This document shows positions 1-8,000 of a stretch of 64,000 bases of DNA, piece by piece. The stretch's first letter is position 1. Each line of letters starts with the position of its first letter. A program made the position numbers and the translations under genes. A model generated the notes under the pieces. It was given only the letters and a program-made list of their open reading frames with translations, did not search any database and was not told the DNA's origin. The DNA comes from Streptomyces pactum (GTDB taxonomy: Bacteria > Actinomycetota > Actinomycetes > Streptomycetales > Streptomycetaceae), in the NCBI RefSeq assembly GCF_016031615.1, contig NZ_JACYXC010000001.1, positions 6,634,001-6,698,000 of the forward strand, given 5' to 3'.

Positions 1-577
1 CCTCCTCCGACAGGTTCATCAGGGTGGCCAGTTCGGCCACCTTCGGGGCGCGGCCCAGCCGGCTGGTCAGCTCCTCGGTGGCCTTGGCCAGCTCGACCCG
101 GGCCTCCTGAAGGCGCCGGGGAACGTGCACCGCCCAGGTGGTGTCCCGGAAGAAGCGCTTCATCTCCCCGACGATGCACGGCACCGCGAACGTGACGAAC
201 TCCACATTCCGGGAGAGATCGAACCGGTCGATCGCCTTGATGAGCCCGATCATGCCGACCTGGACGAGGTCCTCCATCTCCTCGGCCCGGGCGCGGAACC
301 GGCCGGCGGCGTACCTCACCAGCGACATGTTCATCTCGATGAGGGTGTTGCGGACGTACTGGTACTCCGCCGTCCCCTCCTCCAGTGCCGCCAGGCGTTC
401 CAGGAACACCTTGGTGAGATCACGGGCATCGCGGGGCGAAACGCTCTGCGGGTCGGCGATCTCCAGGGGACCGGAGGAGGCAAAGGGCGCGCCGGGCCGG
501 GACGCGTCACCCGTGGGCGGCTCGCCTCGCACGGCCTCAGAGGTCGTCGTGGTCTGCGCAGCGACTGCCGTGGTCAC
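1..577 (-). CDS. SigB/SigF-family RNA polymerase sigma factor (5' part, cut by window edge)
   Basis: The translated product reads as the N-terminal two thirds of a stress/development sigma factor of the SigB/SigF/SigG type. It contains the region 2 helix with EEMEDLVQVGMIGLIKAIDR followed by FDLSRNVEFVTFAVPCIVGEM, the region that binds core RNA polymerase and the -10 element, then the start of region 3 (PRRLQEARVELAKATEEL). The GTG at 575-577 is chosen because GGAGGAAGG lies about seven bases upstream (584-593). About 45 residues of Ala/Thr/Pro-rich sequence precede the conserved part. The C-terminal region 4 is outside the window. The divergent neighbour at 853 is an anti-sigma-type ATPase, the usual kind of partner, but whether the two interact is inference. 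Confidence 0.9.
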   Translation of the reverse strand, partial: MTTAVAAQTTTTSEAVRGEPPTGDASRPGAPFASSGPLEIADPQSVSPRDARDLTKVFLERLAALEEGTAEYQYVRNTLIEMNMSLVRYAAGRFRARAEEMEDLVQVGMIGLIKAIDRFDLSRNVEFVTFAVPCIVGEMKRFFRDTTWAVHVPRRLQEARVELAKATEELTSRLGRAPKVAELATLMNLSEE

Positions 578-852
578 GGTGAATCCTTCCTCCAGTGAAA
601 ATGCACTGTCGATGGCGAGCCCCGGGGTACTGACGCCGCTTCCCGTTCTCCGCCGGGTCATGCCTGTGGCGTGCGGAACATCTCAGCCTTTGCGACGGCG
701 GGCCGGGCGCCTAGGGTTGCTGTAGCGCCCCCGATGGCACGGTCGGCCCCACCGGGTCCCGCGGGGCGAATGTCCGACACGCGGGACGTCGTCCGGCGGA
801 GCCGCCACCGGGCAGGAGAGACACAGCACCGCCGGACCTACGGGGGTAGGAG

Positions 853-1245
853 ATGACGACCACCGGGCCACAACGGGTCGGTAGTACCAGGCCGCCGCAG
901 TCGGCGGCGGACGCACGGGACGCGGTGCGCGAGCTGCTGCTCCGGCAGCCACAGCCGGTCCCGGAGCGGGCCGTCACCGACGCGTTGCTGGTCACCTCGG
1001 AGCTGGCCACCAACGCGATCCGGCACGGCGGCGGGATCACCGCGTGCCGGGCGGCGGTCCAGGACGGCCAGATGCTGATCGTGGTCGAGGACGCCAGCGA
1101 CGCGCTGCCCCGGGACGCCGGGGCCACCGCGGAGATGCCCGGCGGACACGGCTGGCCGATGGTATGCCGGCTCTCCTCCACGGTGAGCGTGAGCCGGCTG
1201 CCGGGCGGCGGCAAACGCGTCAGCGCCTCGGTGCCGCTTTACTGA
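853..1245 (+). CDS. RsbW-like ATP-binding protein (HATPase_c_2), anti-sigma/regulatory type
   Basis: A 130-residue single-domain GHKL ATPase. The N box ELATNAIRHGG (about residues 54-64), the G1-like VEDASD (about 82-87) and a glycine-rich GGHGWPMV (about 100-107) are visible, matching the small Streptomyces anti-sigma-factor/serine kinase proteins of the RsbW/SpoIIAB type. GTAGGAG sits directly before the ATG. It is divergent from the sigma-factor gene at 577, with about 275 bp between them. It probably binds a sigma factor or phosphorylates an anti-anti-sigma factor; many Streptomyces paralogues have unknown partners, so the pairing with the neighbour is not proven. Confidence 0.85.
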   Translation: MTTTGPQRVGSTRPPQSAADARDAVRELLLRQPQPVPERAVTDALLVTSELATNAIRHGGGITACRAAVQDGQMLIVVEDASDALPRDAGATAEMPGGHGWPMVCRLSSTVSVSRLPGGGKRVSASVPLY

Positions 1246-1469
1246 CCGGCGCCGCGCACCGGCGGTTCCCGTGCCGGCGGTCCGCGCCCGGCCGCGCGCC
1301 GGAGGCCACCGCCGGGCCCCGGCGTGCCCCCGCGCGCCACCGCCCGCGGCGCGGAGCGGTCCCGAGGTGCGCCCCGGACGTCCGGGTGCGCGCCGGCCCG
1401 TCCACCGCGGCGGGCGTCGCCGCCGGACCCGATCTTCCGCGCCTTGGGGGCGGGGGCCATGATGGGTTC

Positions 1470-2027
1470 ATGACGTCCCGTGCCCGCGCGAGAAGGGCCG
1501 AGCTGTTCGCCGGCCCCGGCAGCGACCGGCGGTTCGGCGGCCCGGCCACCGGAGCCGAACGCCCCATGCTCCTGGACATGCTGGAGGCCCAGCGCGCCAC
1601 CCTGGAGCTGAAGTGCTCCGGACTGGGACCGGAACTCTTCCTGCGGCCGGTGGCGCCCTCCACCCTCTCGCTGCTGGGGCTGGTACGGCACCTGGCCGAC
1701 GTGGAACGCCGCTGGTTCCGGCGCGTCCTGGCCGGACAGGACGCCCCGGCCCTGTTCTCCTCGCCCGACGACCCGGACGGTGACTTCGACGGGGCCACCC
1801 CCGGCCCGGGCGCGGTGGGCGCCGCCTGGGAGGCCTGGCACTCCGAGGTGGCCTTCGCCCGACGCTTCGCCGCCGGGGCGCCGCACCTGGACGTCACCGG
1901 CGAGGACGGGTGGCGCGGGACGGTGTCGCTGCGCTGGGTGCTCCTCCACATGATCGAGGAGTACGCCCGGCACAACGGCCACGCCGACCTGCTGCGGGAA
2001 CGCATCGACGGGGCGACCGGACTCTGA
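1470..2027 (+). CDS. DinB-fold protein (DUF664 type)
   Basis: A 185-residue four-helix-bundle protein of the DinB/DUF664 superfamily, whose members include metal-dependent mycothiol or bacillithiol transferases. The three metal-ligand histidine positions are recognisable: LVRHLADVERRWF in the first half, and EEYARHNGHADLLRERIDG near the C terminus. The ATG at 1470 gives a normal family length; an upstream extension of the frame is GC-rich and unlike protein. There is no clear Shine-Dalgarno before it, so leaderless translation is possible. Two more members of this family lie at 3704 and 52776. The substrate is unknown. Confidence 0.82.
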   Translation: MTSRARARRAELFAGPGSDRRFGGPATGAERPMLLDMLEAQRATLELKCSGLGPELFLRPVAPSTLSLLGLVRHLADVERRWFRRVLAGQDAPALFSSPDDPDGDFDGATPGPGAVGAAWEAWHSEVAFARRFAAGAPHLDVTGEDGWRGTVSLRWVLLHMIEEYARHNGHADLLRERIDGATGL

Positions 2028-2279
2028 GCCGGTGCGGCAGGGCTCATTGCGGCCGGTCCCCGGCCCCGGTCCGCCCGCCCGGCTGCGGGCGCGGATGGCA
2101 GCCGCCGCCGGTCCGGGCCGCCGGGCGTACCTGCGACGGCGAGCGGTCAACCGCCCCTTACCTGGCATTCCGTCAGTTACCGCAAAGTGTGAATCGGGGG
2201 AAATTTCCTGGCATATCCCCGAGGGGGTCGGGCAGCAGGAGTGGTGCAAGGAGCTGTACCCAGGGAGGAAGGAGCAGTC

Positions 2280-2594
2280 ATGGCTGCGTCCACCAACTCC
2301 GGTAACTCCGGCAACCCCGGAAACTTCGCCAACGACCGGCAGCGCGCCGCGGAGGCGGGCCGCAAGGGCGGCCACGAGAGCGGCGGGAACTTCGCCAACG
2401 ACCGCCGGCGGGCCTCCGAAGCGGGCCGCAAGGGCGGGCACGCGAGCGGGGGCAATTTCGCCAACGACCCGCAGCGCGCCGCGGAGGCGGGCCGCAAGGG
2501 CGGCCACGAGAGCGGCGGGAACTTCGCCAACGACCGTCAGCGGGCCTCCGAGGCCGGCCGCAAGGGCGGCCAGGAGAGCGGCGGCCGCCGCTGA
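2280..2594 (+). CDS. KGG-repeat stress protein (GsiB/YmdF-like)
   Basis: A 104-residue, very hydrophilic protein made almost wholly of four 22-residue repeats of the form GNFAND-x-QRA-x-EAGRKGGHESG (stress-induced bacterial acidophilic repeat, KGG motif, PF10685). The repeats occupy 2319-2384, 2385-2450, 2451-2516 and 2517-2582. Repeats 1 and 3 carry RAAEAG while 2 and 4 carry RASEAG, so a two-unit block was probably duplicated. The ATG at 2280 follows a strong GGGAGGAAGGAG. A perfect 17-bp terminator follows at 2637. Relatives are general-stress proteins thought to protect against desiccation or acid. Location next to a stress sigma factor fits SigB-type control, but no promoter was proven. 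Confidence 0.88.
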   Translation: MAASTNSGNSGNPGNFANDRQRAAEAGRKGGHESGGNFANDRRRASEAGRKGGHASGGNFANDPQRAAEAGRKGGHESGGNFANDRQRASEAGRKGGQESGGRR

Positions 2595-2636
2595 TCCGTC
2601 TCCGTCCCGCTCCCCCCTCGGCGGGACGGACACCAC

Positions 2637-2676
2637 GGGCCCGGGCCTTCCGGTTCGCACCGGAAGGCCCGGGCCC
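2637..2676 (+). terminator. Terminator after the KGG gene
   Basis: A perfect 17-bp inverted repeat (GGGCCCGGGCCTTCCGG and its complement) with a 6-base TTCGCA loop, 42 bases after the stop codon of the KGG-repeat gene. Confidence 0.85.
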
Positions 2677-2809
2677 TGCGTCGTTTGCCGTCCGGGCCGG
2701 CCGCCCGCCCGCGACACCGGGACCGAGGGGTGTACCGGGTCAGGTGGCCGGCCCCGCGTCCGGACCGGTGCTCGCCGCGGCGGCCGCTCGGGCGTGGCAG
2801 GATGCCGGC

Positions 2810-3439
2810 GTGACCGATGACCGCGCACCGTACGGCACCTGGGAGCCCGCGTCGACGGCCGACGTCGTCCGGTGGTTCGCTCCGCTCGACGGCCGCTGGT
2901 GGGTGGCCGGGGGAGTGGCGATCGAACTCGCGGTGGGACACCGCCTCCGCGGCCACGGCGACATCGACGTGCTGATGCTCCGGCGCGACCAGGCGGCGGC
3001 CCAGCGGGTGCTGGCCGGCTGGGAGTGGTGGTGCGCGGATCCACCGGGCCGCCTGCGGCCGTGGGCCCCGGGCGAGGTCCTGCCGGTCGGGGTGCACGAC
3101 ATCTGGTGCCGCCCCGGTCCGGACGAGCCCTGGCGGGTACAGCTGATGCTCGACGAGTCCGACGGGCCCGACTGGACCTCCCGGCGGGACGTCCGGGTGC
3201 GCAGGCCGGTCCGGGACCTGGGGGCCCGCACCGCCGACGGCACGCCCTATCTCGTGCCGGAGGTGCAGCTGTACTACAAGGCCCGCAGCCCGCGGCCGAA
3301 GGACGAGACGGACTTCGAGGCGGTGCTGCCCGTGCTCTCCGCCCCGCAGCGGCGCTGGCTCGCCGACGCGATCACCCTCTCCTACGGCCCCCACCCCTGG
3401 ACCGACCGCCTGAGCGTCCCCTCTGGGCCGACCGCCTGA
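2810..3439 (+). CDS. Nucleotidyltransferase-fold protein, aminoglycoside adenylyltransferase-like
   Basis: A 209-residue protein of the nucleotidyltransferase superfamily. The pattern WWVAGGVAIELAVGHRLRGH then GDIDVLMLRRD (about residues 25-58) is the glycine- and aspartate-containing active-site region of the AadB/LinB-like (PF10706) group. A C-terminal KARSPRPKDETDFEAVLP segment is also typical. The GTG at 2810 is preferred: CAGGAT at 2799-2804 is a likely -10 box about six bases upstream, so the mRNA is probably leaderless. The longer reading frame from 2744 has no ribosome binding site. Members of this group include resistance enzymes, but most actinobacterial homologues are uncharacterised, so no substrate is claimed. 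Confidence 0.78.
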   Translation: MTDDRAPYGTWEPASTADVVRWFAPLDGRWWVAGGVAIELAVGHRLRGHGDIDVLMLRRDQAAAQRVLAGWEWWCADPPGRLRPWAPGEVLPVGVHDIWCRPGPDEPWRVQLMLDESDGPDWTSRRDVRVRRPVRDLGARTADGTPYLVPEVQLYYKARSPRPKDETDFEAVLPVLSAPQRRWLADAITLSYGPHPWTDRLSVPSGPTA

Positions 3440-3666
3440 GCACGTGGCCGGCCTCGGCCGGAGCCTGCCGGCCGCCGGTCCGATGTTCCGGCCCTGCCCC
3501 GGCCGGGCCACCGCCCGCGGCAACCCGTACGCCGCCCGAGCCAGCGCGGTGGACAGCGGTCATCCGGTGCGGTCACTCTTCCGGGCCGCGTGCAGGAACG
3601 CCGGCGTGGCTGGTGTCACTTGCAGAAGCCACGGCCTCGCCGGTCGTCGCGGGCACCTATGGGATC

Positions 3667-3695
3667 TTGAGGCCGTGAGCAGCCGGTGGCAGGCT
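3667..3695 (+). promoter_or_regulatory. Probable leaderless promoter of the DinB gene at 3704
   Basis: TTGAGG at 3667-3672, a 17-base spacer and CAGGCT at 3690-3695, eight bases before the ATG. The spacing fits a housekeeping-type promoter for a leaderless transcript. Not experimentally supported. Confidence 0.5.
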
Positions 3696-3703
3696 CGTGC
3701 CGC

Positions 3704-4288
3704 ATGATCGACGAGTTTGCGAAGGACAACCTGCACAAGAGACTGCGGCGGGACCGTGAGGCGCTGCTCTGGAAGCTCGACGGCTTGTCCGAATACGACG
3801 CGCGCCGGCCTCTGACAGCGACCGGGACCAACCTCCTCGGCCTGGTCAAACACGTGGCCACGGTGGAGGCCAGGTACTTCGGCGAGGTCTTCGACCGCCC
3901 TTCTCCGGAACCGCTGTGCCGGTGGCAGGACTCGGACGGCAGCGATCACTGGGCGGCCGAGGACGAGACGCGCGATCAGATCATCGGGTTCTACCGGCGC
4001 ACATGGGAGCACTCGGACGCCACGATCAACGAGCTTGCCCTCGATGCCCCCGGCCACGTGCCCTGGTGGTCGGAGCCTTGTCCGAACACCAACCTGTTCG
4101 CCGTCATGGTGCACGTCCTCGGCGAGACCATCCGGCATACCGGGCATGCCGACATCCTGCGCGAGGGCGTCGACGGCCGGACCGGGGTGCGCGCCGAGAA
4201 CGAGCAGCCGATCGACGAGGAAGCCCGTGCCGCCTCCTTCACCAAGATCGAGAAGGCCGCAGGGACGGTCCGTACCGACCGAGCCTGA
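3704..4288 (+). CDS. DinB-fold protein (DUF664 type)
   Basis: A 194-residue member of the DinB/DUF664 superfamily. The conserved histidine segments are LLGLVKHVATVEARYF and GETIRHTGHADILREGVDG. It is clearly related to the gene at 1470 but not a recent copy of it. The ATG at 3704 is supported by a well-spaced promoter just upstream (3667-3695), implying a leaderless message. Function is unknown; known members are thiol-dependent transferases or detoxification enzymes. A transposase fragment lies immediately downstream. Confidence 0.82.
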   Translation: MIDEFAKDNLHKRLRRDREALLWKLDGLSEYDARRPLTATGTNLLGLVKHVATVEARYFGEVFDRPSPEPLCRWQDSDGSDHWAAEDETRDQIIGFYRRTWEHSDATINELALDAPGHVPWWSEPCPNTNLFAVMVHVLGETIRHTGHADILREGVDGRTGVRAENEQPIDEEARAASFTKIEKAAGTVRTDRA

Positions 4289-4344
4289 GAAGGCTGTCCC
4301 ACGTGACGTGACGTGATCGTCGAGCGGCATGATGCCGGTCGTGA

Positions 4345-4590
4345 GTGCGGAAACCCCGCGCGGACGAGGCGTACTTCTCCGCCGAACACCTGGGCCGGCT
4401 GTGTGAGCGTGGGCTCGTCGCGCGCATCGCGCGACCAGGCGCAGAACCCGGCGAACCCCGGGGGCGGCATCGCTGGAAGATCGAGGGGCCGATCGCTCGG
4501 CTCTTCGGCCACCGCCGCCTGACCGTCCGATACGAACGGCAGGGCTCACACGTCCTCGCCAGCCTCGGCCCGGTTGCCACAAACAGCGCG
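4345..4590 (+). pseudogene. IS5-type transposase remnant (C-terminal fragment)
   Basis: About 80 codons read as the C-terminal part of an IS5-group DDE transposase: PRADEAYFS (the segment around the second catalytic acid), RGLVARIARPG, then GRHRWKIEGPIARLFG with the conserved glutamate and HRRLTVRYERQGSHVLA. No N-terminal half is present, and homology stops after about 4590. No terminal inverted repeats or target duplication were found, so only a scar of an old insertion remains. Confidence 0.75.
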
Positions 4591-5099
4591 TCACCGACCG
4601 GTCCGGCACCTCGGGGAGCGGGCCCCCAGTACCCGCCGGCCCGGGCGGGGGCGGCAGGCACCCGCCCCCGCCCGGTGCGGAGTACGTGCCCGGCCCGCTC
4701 CCGGTGGCCGGGCACGCCCCCGGCCACCGCACCTCGGCCCGCCCTTCCCGGAGCGCGGTACGCCCGGCGCCCCGTCCCGGAAGGTGCGGCACGCCCGCCG
4801 CCCGCCACCCCCCGCGGCCGCCCTGAGGGCACGCCCGCCACGGAGGGCGCGCACGCCGCCGGTACCCGGGCCCGGCTGCCGGGACACCCGGGCAGGGCCC
4901 TGCGCCGGGACCCACGCCGGGCCCGCGCGGAACTCGGCACCCGCGCGTGACCGGGGCGCCCGGCCGCCGGCGGAGTGCTCCGGCGCGCCCGGAACAGGGG
5001 CGTATCGGTCCGGGGACCGGGGGTAGACGACGGACCTGCCGCCGCCGCGCCCCGGCGGCGGCCCCCTGTCCAGGTCCGTCTGCCGAAGGTTGGAGCATC
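4591..5099. other. GC-rich gene-free stretch
   Basis: About 500 bases after the transposase scar with no convincing coding pattern on either strand; long open frames here are Pro/Arg/Gly-rich by-products of GC content. The upstream region of the P-type ATPase gene lies at its right end. Confidence 0.5.
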
Positions 5100-8000
5100 G
5101 TGCTGCGGTTGCCGACACGTCCGAGCAGGACACCGACTGACGAAGCGCCGGGCGGGCCGGCCCGGGCCCTGGGTTGGGTCGCCCCGGCGGCGGGGATCGC
5201 CGCCCGGCTCGCGGTCGAGGCCGCACAGGCCGGACTGCGGACCACGACCGGGGTGGCCACCGCGGCGGCCGGGGCCGGCCGGGTGGCCCGCAACGCGATG
5301 ACGCCGGGGGACTGGCGCACCGGCTCCCGGCTCCATGTGCCGCTGCGGCCCGCCGGGGACGCCGCCGACGGTCCCGACCGCGGTGCGGACACCGCCACCG
5401 GACGCGACCGCGCCCCGGAATCCGCCGCCCGGCGGGTGGCCCGGACGCTGCGGGAGCACCCGGAGGTGGTGAGCGCCTACTGGGACGGCGGGCTGGGGCG
5501 GCTGGTGGTGCGCGTCACCGAGGAGGCGTTCACCGACGAGGTGACCGACCGGGTGGAGCGGCTGGCCGCCCGGTACGGGCTGGAGCGCCCCGACGAACAG
5601 GTGCTGGAGCGCGCCCACCCGGGGGCCGCCGGCGACGTGCGCGCGCAGGCCCTGGCGCTCGCCTGCGACACCGCCGGGATCGTCACCGCGGTGGCCGGGC
5701 GCACCGCCGGGCTGCGCGGCTCGCCGCGCGCGGTCACCGCGGCGATGACCCTGCTCCGCGAGGACTCCCGGGTCCGGGGCGCGCTGCGGCGGCGGCTCGG
5801 CGCCCCCGGCACCGAAGCGGTCCTCGCCGCGGCGAACGCCGCCGTGCACGGCTTCGGCCAGTCACCGGCCGCGCTCGTCCTCGACGCCGCCCTGCGCACC
5901 GTCCAGCTGACCGAGGCGCTGGCCCGGGGCACCGCGTTCGACGCGGCCCACGACCGGCTGTGCGCGCCGGGCCGGGTGTCGGTCTCCGGGCAGCGCATCG
6001 CACGGCCGCGGATCGTCCGGACCAGGGGGCAGGAGTACGCCGACCAGGCCGTGACCGGCAGCGCGGTGGGGGCCGCCGCCACCTGGCTGTTCACCCGCAG
6101 CACCGACGAGGCGGCCCGGGCGGTGCTCGCCGGGTCGCCGAAGGCCGCCCGGTACGGCCCGGTCGCCTTCACCGCCGCCCTGGGCACGGCGCTGGCCCGG
6201 CGGGGCGTGCTGGTCCGCGACCCCGAACGGCTGCGGCAACTGGAGCGGGTGGACACCCTCGTCCTGCACCCCGGCAGCCTCCACGGCGACCGGCGGACCG
6301 TGCTGGAGGTCCGCCCCGGCGCGCCGGACTGGGACCACGACCGGCTCTGGCACGCCGCCCGCGCCGCGCTCCGGGGCCCCGGTCCGGCCGGGACCGGGAC
6401 CCCGGAGCGGGCCGCGGATCCCGGCCGGACCGGTGACACCGACCGCGCCGGCGGCCCGGACCCGTCGGAACCGGCCGCGGACCCCGGGACGGAACCGGAG
6501 GCGGTCGAACTGCTGGCGGCGCCCGGCGCGGAACCGGGCCCCTCGGGCTGGATGATCGCCTCCCACCGCGGCGAGGACGTGGGCACCGTGCTCGTCGGCT
6601 GGGAACCCGACCCGCTGGCCGACGCGCTGCTGGACGCCGCGCGCCAGGCCGGGCTCCGCGTCGTCCTCCCCGACGACCCCTCGCTGCGCGACCTCACCCC
6701 GCTGGCGGACCAGGTGGTCCCGGTGGACCGGGCCCCCGCCGACGTGGTCACCGAACTGCGCGAACAGGGCGCGGTGGTGATGACCGTGGCCCGCGTCCCG
6801 GCCGGTGGCACCCCCGCCGAGGGGCTGGACGACCGCGGCCGGGCGCTGCTCGCCGGGCTGCGGGCGGGCCATCTGGCGGTGGCCCTGACCGACGACGGCT
6901 CCGCGGTGGTCTGGGGCGCCGACGCCCTGGTGCAGGACGGTCCGGAAGGCGTGTGGCGGCTGCTGTCCGCCATCCCCGCGGCACGCGAGGCCGGGCGGCG
7001 GTCCCGCACCCTCGCCCAGGCCGGCGCGGCACTGGCCGGACTGATGGTGATGAGCGGCGCCTCACGGCCCGGCCGCTCCTGGCTCGCCCTCGGCCGCCGG
7101 ATCGGCCCGGTGAACGCCGCGGCGGCGGCCGCGCTGCTGACCGGCCGGCGCGCCGCCGTCCGCGTCGCCGCCGCGCCCCCGCCCCGCCCCCGGCCCCAGG
7201 TGGCCTGGCACGCGCTGCGGCCGGAGGAGGTACGGGCCCGGCTGGCCGGTACGCCCCGGCGGGCGGGCGGCGGATGGACCGCCGCGCGGAGCGCCGTACG
7301 CACCACCGCCGACCGGGCGCTGCGGCTGCCGGTGCTCGCCCCCGCCCGGCTGCCGGCCCGGCTGCTGTCCGCGGTCCGGGCCGAACTGGACGACCCGCTC
7401 ACCCCGCTGCTGGCCGTCGGGGCGGCGGCCTCCGCGGTGTTGGGCGCGCCGGTGGACGCCCTGCTGGTGGCCGGCGCCATGGGCGTCAACGCCCTGGTCG
7501 GCGGCGTGCAGCGGCTCCGTGCCGAGCGTGCGCTGACCTCACTGGCCGCCGGACAGCGCCGCCGGGCCCGCCGGGTGGACGAACACGCCGACGAGGCCGA
7601 CGCGGTCACCGTGGAGGCCGCCGGACTGAAGCCCGGCGAGGTCATCGAGCTGCGCACCGGGGACGTGGTGCCCGCCGACGCCCGGCTGCTGGAGGTGGAC
7701 GGACTGGAGGTGGACGAGTCCGCGCTGACCGGCGAGTCGCTGCCGGTCACCAAGGAGACCGGCGCCACCCCCCGCGCGGAGCTGGCGGAGCGCCGCTGCA
7801 TGGTCTTCGAGGGCACCACGGTGGTCGCCGGCCGGGCCCGGGCGGTGGTGGTCGGCACCGGCGAGCAGACCGAGGCCGGCCGCGCCGCCCACCTCGCCGC
7901 CCGCAGCCGGCCGGCCGGCGGCGTCCAGGCGCGACTCCACGAACTGACCCGCAAGGTCCTTCCGCTGACCCTGGCCGGCGGCGCCGCGGTCACCGCGCTG

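Noticed and set aside
4591..5226. Long minus-strand open frame opposite the P-type ATPase upstream region
   Set aside because: It is Arg/Pro/Gly-rich with no domain pattern and no ribosome binding site, as expected from a GC-rich antisense frame.
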